A stretch of 64,000 nucleotides of DNA from Azorinus chamasolen. Taxonomy: Eukaryota; Mollusca; Bivalvia; Cardiida; Solecurtidae. The notes under the pieces were generated by a model that did not search any database, had not been told where the DNA came from, and saw only the letters and a program-made list of their open reading frames with translations. The DNA is taken from contig OY755239.1 of NCBI GenBank assembly GCA_963576725.1, forward strand, positions 56,959,953 through 57,023,952, given 5' to 3'. The translations under genes were made by a program, and so were the position numbers. Position 1 is the stretch's first letter, and each line of letters opens with the position of its first letter. Below are positions 52,531 to 63,213 of the stretch, in pieces.

Positions 52531-52551
52531 GGTTAGTGCCGACAACGCCAA
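52531..52551 (-). other. Putative tRNA primer-binding site
   Basis: Directly after the 5' LTR on the minus strand the sequence starts TTGGCGTTGTCGGCACTAAC. TGGCG...-type starts complement a tRNA 3' CCA end. The tRNA species was not identified. Confidence 0.6.
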
Positions 52552-52749
52552 TATGGTAAATATGCTAGCTTAGCTCTAAACTTACCGGTAAATCTTCAGG
52601 TCGTCTTCTTGGACCGTCAGAAGTAAGGGTTTTTGTTCAGCTTCGCCAACACACGTCTGCTTCGTTAGGATTCGTAATAACAACAACCAGCTTCCTACGT
52701 CACTTCCGGCGAAGCGTCCCAGCCGTTGTCGTACTTGAATCTCACCACA
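52552..52749 (-). repeat. 5' LTR
   Basis: 198 bp, no differences to 42924-43121 seen by eye. It should carry the promoter and polyadenylation signals, but no TATA box or AATAAA is obvious. A CCG/GTAAGT donor-like site lies at 52586/52585, close to the 3' side of the LTR. Confidence 0.93.
52580..52590 (-). promoter_or_regulatory. Putative splice donor in the 5' LTR
   Basis: The minus strand reads ACCG/GTAAGTTTA, a full-consensus GTAAGT. If transcription starts upstream in the LTR, joining this donor to the acceptor at 46008 would remove gag and pol and give an ORF3 mRNA. Confidence 0.4.
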
Positions 52750-52753
52750 CTAT
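52750..52753. other. Target site duplication CTAT (right)
   Basis: Matches 42920-42923. After removal of one copy the host sequence would read CAATTTACTATGAAAGCAG. Confidence 0.7.
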
Positions 52754-53202
52754 GAAAGCAGTGCAAATACAACTTGTTTATTGTGTTTGTATGTGGAATA
52801 TATCTATGCTCTCCTGATCAAGAGGAAATAAAGATTATCATTATTCTAAATGAATTACTAAATACAATTTACACATATTTCCAACTGAATGTTCCGGTAC
52901 TCTGTCCACTCTCCATAAATTCGCATGCTCCACGACTTTGCCTTTTGCGATTTGCGCGGCACACGATCACTTATGTACATGTACTTTGTTAATTCCGCAT
53001 CTGATACCGGTTTTGAACAGGCGAGGTGGAAGTTTCCTCGTGCTTGTCGTAGAATGTAAATATCGTCCAAATCGTTATATTGAAGATTTCCTTAGCGCCT
53101 TCAAATAATACGCCGAAATTCATTGTTTTGTCCGCCATGTTTCAACGAAGAAAGAGGCTTGCGGAAAAAAGCTTGTTCATTTCATTTATATATTTTGGCG
53201 GG
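52754..53202. other. Non-coding flank with retroelement-like tail
   Basis: GAGGAAATAAAGATTATCATTATTC near 52821-52846 looks like a retroelement 3' tail. No gene is recognised. Confidence 0.4.
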
Positions 53203-53251
53203 AAAATTGACGGCGACGGTAGAGCATTGTGCTAAATAGCTCAGAGCATGT

Positions 53252-53333
53252 TTATTTCATACTACAGAATATAGTCCTCTCGGCGCGTCCCGCGCCTTGA
53301 GGACTATATTCCGCAGTATGAAATAAAAATGCT
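53252..53333. repeat. Large hairpin, family H-like
   Basis: Arms GAGCATGTTTATTTCATACT and complement with AGAATATAGTCCTC/GAGGACTATATTC, and a GGCGCGTCCCGCGCC tip. Near-perfect stem of about 35 bp. Confidence 0.8.
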
Positions 53334-53339
53334 CCAACC

Positions 53340-53472
53340 TATACATAGAAATAGTTTTAGACAAATACCAGTAGTGAAGTCTTTGATCAGACGCCGCCTT
53401 GACAAGGCGGCGTCTGATCTGGGATTGCACTATTTGTCGTGGTACATTTATGCGACATCGGCGGTGAAAGGG
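53340..53472 (-). mobile_element. Right half of the split family C MITE
   Basis: ATAGAAATAG, GTGAAGTC, palindrome GCCGCCTTGACAAGGCGGC, then CGTGGTACATTTATGCGACA and GGCGGTGAAAGGG followed by TTAA (53473-53476). It completes the left half at 42439-42555 and matches the complement of 24455-24692. Confidence 0.75.
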
Positions 53473-53476
53473 TTAA

Positions 53477-54019
53477 GCTTTTGGCCACTTTCTATTCGAT
53501 TACGTTTTTGAGTGTCAAATAGCTTGACTCCTAATGGGACACTCAGTTACATCTGGATCCAAGTTGATACTAAGAGTGCTAAAAGATTATAGAACTTGAT
53601 TACATTTATTTGCAAATAGTGCAGTCGCAGCTCAGTACATGTACCATCGGTAGAGCACATTGGCCAATGTCCCAGAATAGCACACACAGCTATTACCACA
53701 ATATCTCGGAATGAGTGTGAACCTAAACACCAATAGAGACAATATCAAAGGTATTCCGATTCATTCCATGGTGAGGGGAGCTATTCCAGGGTATTTCCGC
53801 ATTGCACCTGGCATTTCTGATTTATAATAATTGTGTTAAGATATAAACCGTGTTGTTTGGGCTGCGCGTATCGCGCAGGCCTATATTGTGTTTGGTTTTT
53901 CCGATGACTAATTTTCTTGCATTGATGGTAGATATTTACCTTTTTCCACTGAAGAGCTTCGTTCCAGCAATGTGCCCAATGCGCCTCCTACTACCATCGC
54001 CCGTATCTCTACCTATCTA
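53477..54019. other. No gene recognised
   Basis: Non-coding. The piece CTAATGGGACACTCAGTTACATCTGGATCC (53530-53560) is a palindromic MITE relic. Confidence 0.4.
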
Positions 54020-54180
54020 TACAGTCTGCCGCAAGGGTAAAAAAAGTGATTGCAAAATCTGTATTACCTCGATCACTATTTTAAAGCACCCAGGGAAATT
54101 GTAACAAATTGCTTTTTTATAAGAGCTCATAGTTTAAACATTAACGCAAATGTAATCGGAACGTTCGGGCGTGAAGGGCT
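54020..54180 (+). repeat. Dispersed repeat shared with 63050-63213
   Basis: GCAAGGGTAAAAAAAGTGAT, CTCGATCACTATTTTAAAGCAC and TAATCGGAACGTTCGG recur in the same order and spacing at 63050-63213 with moderate divergence. Unknown family. Confidence 0.7.
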
Positions 54181-55189
54181 TTGTTTCAGCAATGTTCCCA
54201 ATACGTCTCCTACTACCATCGCCCTTTTTTCTATCTGCCTATAGACGATTCTATTTTAGACGACCTATAGACGATCCATTTTGAATGTCCCGTGACCTGT
54301 CCGCTATTACATGACTGATAAACAATGCAAGAAAAGGCATCAAAGTTTTCACAAAAATTGTTTTAACACACCCATTATGGATGAGCTCGAACATCATAAG
54401 TAGAAACACACATTAACGTTAAGATTATCATTATTTTCTATTTTTAGTTTTGCTCTATGGCTTTTAAGAAGAAAATAATTATCTAACAGAATGATGCACA
54501 GGACTATCTATCGGCGAATCTTCGAGTTATTACGGCTCGACGAGGAATATATATGATATTTAAGAATTGTTAACGCACAGGATCGAGAATTTACTCTTTG
54601 AATGAATTAATGTTAGTTTTTTTTAGTTTAAAATACGTTTTTAACATGATTTACTATCACTTTCATCTAGCGAACTTTTGAGGCAATTTGTCCCACTTGA
54701 AGACAGAGTCCAAAAGAAAAAATAATTATGGTACCAAAATCTGCACCTCTGCATGAAACAGTGCAATTTGTAACCGGGTTTTTTCTCGTTTAATCTGCAA
54801 GCATTTATAACGTAATAATTAATACGTTCCAGATGGTTTGGTTCCAAATCCATTCCCATAATTTATAGATATCATGTAATTCGGTTCCAGATTACCAAAG
54901 TTCCATTTATCATACAGTCCAGGTCAGCTATTTAACAGGTTGTGAATGACTAGTGCATGATAAAAATACAAATGTAATCATCTATTGTTTTTTTATAGAG
55001 CTTTTTATCTTTTTACTTAACATATCAACACCCTAAAGACTTGGAATGGCTGAAGAATAACCCAAAACCTTGGGATTTAAAGTTCTATCCTAAGTCATAG
55101 ATCTAATTTGTCAAAATATAGTTTTCTTCTGTTTTTCGGGAAACTAACAAATTATAACTTTAGATAATTGGCACCTTGTTTGGTATTCT
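54181..55189. other. No gene recognised
   Basis: AT-rich non-coding DNA without clear repeats. Confidence 0.4.
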
Positions 55190-55285
55190 TGTATGAACAG
55201 ACTCAATAAAACCGAGTCTGCAATTTTCTCTTTTTGTATTGCAATGTTTGCTTTCGGGGGATCACCTCCCTTCAGAATTTATTAG
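55190..55285 (+). repeat. Dispersed repeat (third locus of the CAGACTCAATAAAACC family)
   Basis: ATGAACAGACTCAATAAAACC, TGCAATTTTCTCTTTTTGT and GGGGGATCACCTCCCTTCAG match 17520-17600 and 17810-17890. Confidence 0.7.
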
Positions 55286-55639
55286 AAGTACATGTATAGC
55301 TGTTACGTTATAATGCATAACTTTGTTGATAAGAAAGTGTGATAGATGGCAGTTATGTAATCACTGACCATTGTCCCCTGTCATGCAATTTTTACTGCTA
55401 ACCAGTAACCACACGCTTGACCCGTGGGCAATGCACTGTATAATGCTATTCAGTTTATATAGACTTACTCAAGGACGAGCCACTTTAGAACTAATACACA
55501 CGCAGATGAAAAGTGGCATTTGTCGGTTTCAGTGGGTCTGACTTTATGTGTAACACATGGGGTCGGACCTGTTGACACTGGCAACTGTACATTGATCCGA
55601 CCCCAGCTTCATTTATCCTGAAATATACTAGGCTTTACT

Positions 55640-56200
55640 CCTGTTGTCATGTGATCCTGCATGTATATACGCCAGTAATTTAATACCTAATGCTGTATGT
55701 ATACCTGCGTGTAACTATCTAATCGTAGATCCAAATGCAATAGTGTACAAATCAGACTAACATCGAACAAGTTAGTAATGTTTTAATCAATTTGCCTTAT
55801 ATTGACTAGTATTGTTTATGCTGTAATATATGTTATTATATGTGGTAAGATGGGCATATTGCCTTATTTTCTGAATAAAACCTATCTATTTCAAACTGAT
55901 AAAAAATAAACGCTATATTACCTCTTGGGTCCGCTCATCCTGTCTGGCGGCCGGAACCTGCACGCTTCCGACGTGGACTGCATGCGCGGATCAAGAATAC
56001 TATCCATACGTCGCATGTCGACCGGTACACAACTAACGGAAATTGTTATTACGAAACTGCTAGATTCTTACCCCCACGATCGGAACACACACCTGTACTT
56101 ATATTTATTTGATGTATGTTATTATGTCATTTCCCCATGTTGTATGTTTATACCTGGGTGAAAAATAAAAGATTTGTTCTGTTCTGTTCTTCTGTTCTGT
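55640..56200 (+). repeat. Two retroelement-like 3' tails
   Basis: The first ends TTTTCTGAATAAAACCTATC at about 55890. The second (55925-56200) runs from GTCCGCTCATCCTGTCTGG to AAAAATAAAAGATTTGTTC and a TGTTC repeat. The termination in a short tandem repeat after an AATAAA-like signal is typical for non-LTR retroelements. A short frame in the second has no recognisable domain. Confidence 0.5.
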
Positions 56201-56630
56201 TGAGATCATATGGGATTTACTTGCCATCTGACACCTTTGATCCCCATGTCTAGTTAGTAATTTAGCAGTATTAAGGCTGAGTAAGTCATGTTATAATATT
56301 GTTTCAAACTGTCTAACACAATTTATTTTCATGTATTCAAAACAAATTGTTTGTATTGTTAAATTCTTTGAATGCGGGAAAGAAAAGTATACTGACATTT
56401 AAAAACAGTGTAGACCCAAAAAAGCAACCCTCTGATATGGGTCTTCACTGTTTAGTATTCAAAATCATCGAACTTTAAGTCTTATATAATGAGTCATGCA
56501 ATCTACAGTTAAACAATGATGGGCCATTTTCACTTTAAAATTTCAGCATTCAAAGGTTTAATCATCACAACGCAACAGAATAAAAAGAAAGTTTTCATAG
56601 TTATACAAGTTATAAAATATGCTTTTTTGT
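56201..56630. other. Non-coding with palindrome relic
   Basis: AACAGTGTAGACCC ... GGGTCTTCACTGTTTAG at 56404-56455 is a shortened MITE core. No gene is seen. Confidence 0.4.
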
Positions 56631-56634
56631 TTAA

Positions 56635-56848
56635 CCCTTTCCCTGTTATTTTTTTATTCAAAATTTCAATACTTACTGAATATTCATATAACATAAGTTA
56701 TAATGAAATATGGATGGTGGTACATTGTAGCCATTCTAGAAACCTGTGCAGGCCAGACCCTGATCAGTTGTGATGATCCTACTTGAGACGTCAGCTCTGG
56801 GTCTGCTCTGTTTGCAAATGCGTGAACACGTTTATATGAGGGAATGTG
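56635..56848 (+). mobile_element. TTAA-type MITE, family D copy 9
   Basis: TTAA at 56631-56634 and 56849-56852. Ends CCCTTTCCCTG and AGGGAATGTG. Decayed palindrome GCCAGACCCTGATCAG ... CTGGGTCTGC. Confidence 0.65.
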
Positions 56849-56852
56849 TTAA

Positions 56853-57853
56853 AACCCTAGCTTAACCCTATATAAACGCATTTGCAAACAGACAAGACTC
56901 GGATACGATTGCTCAAATTTAAGCTGTTTGATCAAGTGGTCTGCTCTGTTTGCTTATCCCATTACCATATACAGTCTTAACGCCTTTTGCAAACAGAGAA
57001 GGTCCAGATCTGAAGGCGCCTGTTGGAGCCAAAAGATCAGAACCCAGTCTGTTTGCTTATGAAACTTTTAACAGATCTTACTCTACAAAACTAAAATTGC
57101 ATTTCGAAAATGTATTGGATGCAGATCATCTAACAAGAAAGCTCATATTATAACTTGTTTCGTGCATATGACATTTTCACTTTCTGCTAATATTCGGTAT
57201 GAACTATATAATTATCAACCCCTGTAATATTGGACTGTCAAATTCCAGATGGTGATCAGGGGCCGCACTGATCGTCCAATCTTGGTCATCTTGATTTTGG
57301 AAAACAACACAACAGGACAATTTATTCTTGTTACACTCTGTATAGTTCTCTCATGTCATCACTACCTGCACCATAGATGCGAAATACAATCACTATATAA
57401 TTGCTTTCTAGGCGATTTCTCCAATTGGTTTACTATATGTCTAATTGTAGGCGATTTCGTCGCTAGGCGATTTCTCCAGCACCCCAAAAGTCTTGTGTAA
57501 CTACACCATTATCAAAAAATCAGCTAATAAATAATAATAGTGCCATATTTTCTGACATAAATATTCATCAGGGAAAGGTTGACAACCAACCAGTAACCAC
57601 TTTTCTGTAGGAAAGGAATTCAGCTAAGAATGTAGATATTTAATACATTTCGTTGCCGTCTTTCCAAAACGCATCGGCCCAAATATGCCTGACCCTGTAA
57701 AACACATTCGATCGGATTTAGGGAGAAAACTTTCAAAACAACGACAAACTAAAAACTATACATGTAACTTAATAAATTGCGTCAGTTCGTGAAGATGGAC
57801 TGAAGTCTTTTCAATTCAAGGCTTTTAACCAGACTCTTCGTTTTACTGCAATT
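56853..57853. other. Non-coding with family D relics
   Basis: Further shortened family D pieces occur at about 56880-56960 and 56985-57065. No gene is recognised. Confidence 0.4.
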
Positions 57854-58290
57854 GCCGGTGTAACGAAGTAAAGTGACCCCCATAGAATACTGACCCCCCG
57901 GTCACTATTCTTCAGAAAAATCGACCCCCTTTCTGAAAAATATCGACTCCCCTCTGAAAAATAGCGACCCTCTCCGCGATATCTATAAAATATTGACCCC
58001 GCCCCAACTATTACTTACACATTAGTAACCATTGCAAATACTTGAATACCTAATACTGCTGTGGCTGCAGCTTTGTTTTTGTTGCTGTCGCTGCAGCATC
58101 GAGTGGGTGGGTATGTGTGTGTTAGGGTTGGGGGGAGTTAAACGAATTATTTTTAAAAAATACTGACCGGGGGTCGATATTCTTCAGGTAATGTGACCCC
58201 CTATGTACACAATACAAAATATAGTTTCCGAGTAAGGTTAAGCCCTTTCTTTAAATCATACTGGAGATAGATTACGTTCGCGGGAACTGT

Positions 58291-61200
58291 TCAACATATC
58301 ATAAACATGTGTCAAAGCACTATGACCGAGGGTCGCTATTTTTTAAAAACTACTGACCGGGAGTCGATATTCTTCAGAAAATGTGACCCCCTACGTACAA
58401 AATACTTGGGTTCAATTAATAGTGCGCGCTTTAGTCATGGTAGGATAAATTCGGCTGAACTTGCTATAACCGGGTGTCACTACATCTGTAAGAATTATGA
58501 CCATGGTTAAATAGTTTACGAGTAAAACTGGAAGTAGATTAAGTTCGAGGTAACTGTTCAACATATCATGAACGTGTGTCAAAGCACTATGACCGGGCGT
58601 GGCTATGTTTTAAAAAATACTGAGCGGGCGGTCGATATTCTTCAGAAAATGTGACCCCCTATGCACAAAATACTTGGGTTCAATCAATATTGCGCGCTTT
58701 AGTCATTACAGGATAAACACGGCTGAAATTGCTATGACCGGGGGTCACTACATCTGTAAGTATTATGACAAAGGTTAAATAAAATCAAGTTAAGTTAAAT
58801 TCTGTCTTAAATTATACCAGAGGTAGATTAAGTTGGCAGGAGTTGGTCAACATATCATGAACGTGTGTCAAAGTACTATGACCGGGATCGCTATTTTTTA
58901 AAAAATACTTACCGGGGGTCGATATTCTTCAGAAAATGTGACTCCCTGTGTACAAAATACTTGGGTCCAGTTAGCAAGGCGCGCATTAGCCATGATATGA
59001 CAAACAGGGCTGAAATTGCATTGACCGGGGAGCATGACATCTGTAATTATGACCAAAGTTAATGAGTTTACGAGTAAAGTTAAACCCTTTCTTTAAATTA
59101 TACAGGAGGTAGATTAAACTCGCGGGAACTGTTCAACATATTATGAACGTGTGTCAAAGCACTATGACCGGGGGTCGCTATTTTTAAAAAAATACTGACC
59201 GGGGGTCGATATTCTTCAGAAAATGTGACCCCCTATGCACAAAATACTTAGGTCCAATCAGTATTGCGCGCTTTAGTCATTACAGGATAAACACGGCTGA
59301 AATTGCTATGACCGGGGTCACTACATCTGTAAGAATTATGACACAGGTTAAATAAAATCAAGTTAAGTTAAAATCTGTCTTAAATTATACCAGAGGTAGA
59401 TTAAGTTGGCAGGAGTTGGTCAACATATCATGAACGTGTGTCAAAGTACTATGACCGGGGGTCGCTATTTTTTTTAAAAAATATTGACCGGGGGTCGATA
59501 TTCTTAAGAAAATGTGACCCCCTATGCACAAAATACTTGGGTTCAATCAGTATTGCACGCTTTAGTCATTACAGGATAAACACGGCTGAAATTGTTATGA
59601 CCGGGGGTCACTACATCTGTAAGAATTATGACACAGGTTAAATAAAATCGAGTAAAGTTAAATTCTGTCTTAAATTATACCAGAGGTAGTTTAAGTTGGC
59701 AGGAGTTGGTCAACATATCATGAACGTGTGTCAAAGTACTATGACCGGGGTCGCTATTTTTTAAAAAATACTGACCGGGGGGTCGATATTCTTCAGAAAA
59801 TGTGACCCCCTGTGTACAAAATACTCGGGTTCAGTTAGCAAGGCGCGCATTAGCCATGATATGACAAACAGGACATCTGTAATTATGACCAAAGTTAAAT
59901 AGTTTACGAGTAAAGTTAAACCCTTTCTTTAAATTATACAGGAGGTAGATTAAACTCGCGGGAACTGTTCAACATATCATGAACGTGTGTCAAAGTACTA
60001 TGACCGGGGTCGCTATTTTTTAAAAAATACTGACCGGGGTCGATATTTTTCAGAAAATGTGACCCCTTATGCACACAATACTTGGGTTCAATTAGGATTG
60101 CGCTTAAGTCATTACAGTATAAACACGGCTGAAATTGCTATGACCGGGGGTCACTACATCTGTAAGAATTATGACCAACGTTAAATAAAATCGAGTAAAG
60201 TTAAACTCTTTCCTAAATTATACTGGCGGTAGATTAAGTTCGCGGGAGTTGATCAACATATCACGAACGTGTGTCAAAGCACTATGACCGGGGGTCGATA
60301 TTTTTTTTATAAGATACTGACCGGGGGTCGATATTCTTTCAGAAAATGTGACCCCCTATGCACAAAATACTTGGGTTCAATCAGTATTGCACGCTTTAGT
60401 CATTACAGGATAAACACGGCTGAAATTGTTATGACCGGGGGTCACTACATCTGTAAGAATTATGACACAGGTTAAATAAAATCGAGTAAAGTTAAATTCT
60501 GTCTTAAATTATACCAGAGGTAGTTTAAGTTGGCAGGAGTTGGTCAACATATCATGAACGTGTGTCAAAGTACTATGACCGGGGTCGCTATTTTTTAAAA
60601 AATACTGACCGGGGGTCGATATTCTTCAGAAAATGTGACCCCCTGTGTACAAAATACTCGGGTTCAGTTAGCAAGGCGCGCATTAGCCATGATATGACAA
60701 ACAGGACATCTGTAATTATGACCAAAGTTAAATAGTTTACGAGTAAAGTTAAACCCTTTCTTTAAATTATACAGGAGGTAGATTAAACTCGCGGGAACTG
60801 TTCAACATATCATGAACGTGTGTCAAAGTACTATGACCGGGGTCGCTATTTTTTAAAAAATACTGACCGGGGTCGATATTTTTCAGAAAATGTGACCCCT
60901 TATGCACACAATACTTGGGTTCAATTAGGATTGCGCTTAAGTCATTACAGTATAAACACGGCTGAAATTGCTATGACCGGGGGTCACTACATCTGTAAGA
61001 ATTATGACCAACGTTAAATAAAATCGAGTAAAGTTAAACTCTTTCCTAAATTATACTGGCGGTAGATTAAGTTCGCGGGAGTTGATCAACATATCACGAA
61101 CGTGTGTCAAAGCACTATGACCGGGGGTCGATATTTTTTTATAAGATACTGACCGGGGGTCGATATTCTTTCAGAAAATGTGACCCCTATGAACAAAATA

Positions 61201-61300
61201 CTTGGGTTCAATTAGCAGTGCGCGCTTTAGTCATGATATAATAAACGCTGCTCAAATTGCTATGACCGGGGGTCACTTCATCTATAATAATAATGACCAA
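58291..61300 (+). repeat. Tandem array, 258-292 bp monomer, about 11 copies
   Basis: Each monomer carries TCAACATATCATGAACGTGT, ACTATGACCGGGGGTCGCTA, a TTTTTTAAAAAATACTGACC step, TCTTCAGAAAATGTGACCCC and GGTCACTACATCTGTAAG. Starts lie near 58291, 58559, 58849, 59136, 59420, 59711, 59969, 60256, 60548, 60806 and 61089. Two monomer lengths alternate. 59438-60274 and 60275-61111 are nearly identical 837-bp blocks. Confidence 0.9.
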
Positions 61301-61516
61301 GGTTATTTTTTTCGAGTAAAGTTTAACTTTCTTTAATTATACTGGAGATAGATTAAAAAACACTATGACCGGGGGTTGCCCCTTTTTAAGAATATTGACC
61401 AGGGTTGAATTCTTCAGTAAAAGTGCCCCCTTTCTAAATAATACATTTGTTCTAATGAACGTTGTGCACATTGGTCAGTAATTAAAAAGGGCTCAAAATG
61501 CTATGACCGTGCGGTC

Positions 61517-61920
61517 ACTAGGTAGGTAGGTAGGGTAGGGTAGGGTAGGTAGGTAGGTAGATAGTAGTATTTAAAATAGTAGTAGTATAGGTAGTAGTAG
61601 CAGTAGTATAGGTTGTGGAAGTAGTATAGGTGGAATGTAGTAGGCAATAGCAGAAGTAGTACTAGGAAGTAGGAATAGTAATAGTAGCAGTTGTAGCAGC
61701 AGCAGCGGCAGTAGTAGGTGGATGGGTTTGTGGGTGGTTGGGTTTGTGCTTGAGTGGGTGGCTGGGTTTTGGGTGGATGGGTTTTTTATTGGGTATGTGT
61801 GAAGGTAGGTAGGTAATAGGAGGAGGTATAGGAGTAGTAGTAGGAGGAGTAGTATGTGTAGTTGTGGGATTAATAGTAGTAGTAGTGGTGGTAGTAGTAG
61901 TAGTAGCGGTAATTATAGTG

Positions 61921-61956
<36 letters not shown>

Positions 61957-61990
61957 ACGGTGGTGGTGGTGGTAGACGAAGCAAACACAA
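61517..61990 (+). repeat. (GGTA)n and (GTA)n microsatellite block
   Basis: GGTAGGTA tract (61520-61560) followed by degenerate GTA and GGT repeats. Thr-rich or Leu-rich frames over it on the minus strand are artefacts. Confidence 0.85.
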
Positions 61991-62339
61991 CAACAACAAC
62001 AAATTATTTCCCACTTCGCTAAAATAATTCAAAAGGCATGATGTCGAACACTTATGTTGCCTCACTTCGATGAGACTTATTTCAATTAATTTCAATAGGT
62101 GATAAATTACAAATGTATTCAAAATATGGATATGATATATGGCATTACACACAGCATTGACCATACAAAAATCCACTGCTAAATGAAGTTTTGTTTAGTT
62201 TTACAGTGACTGACACAATGTTCCATCCATGAACTTTTAAGTTAGAACTAAGATTATTGAAATTTTAACAGCTATTTACGTTTTGTAAAGTGTCAGATAG
62301 AAGTCAATACAACATTTTACAATTCATTAAGTGATCTCT

Positions 62340-62560
62340 TCATATATACATGTGTTCCTACGTGCGTGTGGGTGTGTGCGTGAGTGTTTGTGTGCTTGCA
62401 TGTATGAGAGTGTTTCGAAGTGTATGTGTAAGTATCGGTATATGTGCGAGCGTGCGTTCATATGTGTACCGGTATGTGTGCGTACTTGCGTTCGTGTGTG
62501 TAATTGTTTATGTACATACGTGCTGTGTGTGTGTGTGCGTGCGGGCGTATGTTTTGTTGA
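62340..62560 (+). repeat. (TG)n-rich low-complexity tract
   Basis: Degenerate TGTGTGCG/TATG repeats. The Cys/Val-rich frames over it are not credible proteins. Confidence 0.75.
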
Positions 62561-63049
62561 AACAAAGACAGGGGTCAGTATTCTATGGGGGGTCGCAATT
62601 CTTCGTAAGGGGTCAGTTTTCTTCGTGTGCAGGGGTCGTAATATTATGACCGGGGGGTCAAAATACTATGACCGGGGGTCACTATTTTTTAAAAAATACT
62701 GACCGGGGGGTCAGTATTCTATGGGGGTCACTTTACTTCGTTACACCGGCATGTAATGTAGCTTGAACGGCATCAATCAGGGTCATTCTTTATGTTCTTT
62801 TTGTTCAATTTTGGATAGTTAACAACATGAATTTTCCCGATCGTATTTTTTTCTGGCTGTTAACACATCCAACAGCTACAGACTGCTTTCCCCCGCTCCG
62901 TTTATACGACATTTCTATCGTATGCAGTTAAAATAGTTATGAATCCTTCGGAGATGAGGTAAATCTGTCAAATATGTTCAGTCCAGTAATGGCGGACGGG
63001 GAGAGTAGTAAGGGGAGATAATTAGGTAAAAACTTTTTTCTGGAATCGT

Positions 63050-63213
63050 CTATACATACTGCCGCACAGCCTCACGGGTAAAGACAGTGATAGCAAAATC
63101 TTTATAACCTCAATCACTATTTCAAAGCACTATGGGAAATTGTAGCCCAAAATCCATGTTCATGATGAAATAACCGCTTTAGAGCTCATAGAAACGTAAT
63201 CGGAACGTTCGGC
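63050..63213 (+). repeat. Dispersed repeat, second copy of 54020-54180
   Basis: CACGGGTAAAGACAGTGATAG, CCTCAATCACTATTTCAAAGC and GTAATCGGAACGTTCGG match 54020-54180 in order. Confidence 0.7.

Larger units (their letters stand above)
42924..52749 (-). mobile_element. Ty3/Gypsy LTR retrotransposon with gag, pol and a TatD-nuclease ORF3
   Basis: The element is 9826 bp, transcribed leftward. Order: 5' LTR (52552-52749), primer site, leader, gag, pol, ORF3, polypurine tract, 3' LTR (42924-43121), with a CTAT target duplication. The RT-RNaseH-integrase order defines it as Ty3/Gypsy. The two LTRs show no difference by eye and gag and ORF3 are intact, so insertion was recent; pol carries one in-frame stop. 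The third ORF is in the env position but encodes a basic zinc-finger region fused to a TatD-family metallonuclease rather than a membrane protein. All three ORFs lie in the same reading frame. Base composition is clearly richer in GC within ORF3 than in the surrounding DNA. Confidence 0.95.
42556..53240. mobile_element. Inverted-end element inserted in the MITE and containing the Gypsy element
   Basis: AATTTAGCACATGCTCTAC at the left (about 42556) is complementary to GTAGAGCATTGTGCTAAATAG at the right (53220-53240). Without the Gypsy insertion it would be about 860 bp. No transposase is recognised in either part. Boundaries are approximate, and a hairpin (53252-53333) lies between its right end and the right MITE half. 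Confidence 0.45.
57854..62750. mobile_element. 4.9-kb unit with 51-bp terminal inverted repeats and an internal tandem array
   Basis: The first 51 bp (GCCGGTGTAACGAAGTAAAG ... TGACCCCCCGGTCA) are repeated without mismatch as the complement at 62700-62750. Inside are the monomer array (58291-61300), a GTA-rich block (61517-61990) and a TG-rich block (62340-62560). No transposase frame is seen. It resembles foldback-type transposons, whose ends carry internal repeats. No target duplication could be recognised with certainty. Confidence 0.65.

Noticed and set aside
58307..61017. Six similar frames starting MSKYYDRG or MCQSTMT
   Set aside because: They repeat with the tandem monomer period and are translations of the satellite. 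The frame drifts with monomer indels and no selection is evident.
61662..62702. Thr-rich, Leu-rich and Cys/Val-rich frames
   Set aside because: Products of GTA- and TG-repeat tracts, with no protein-like composition.
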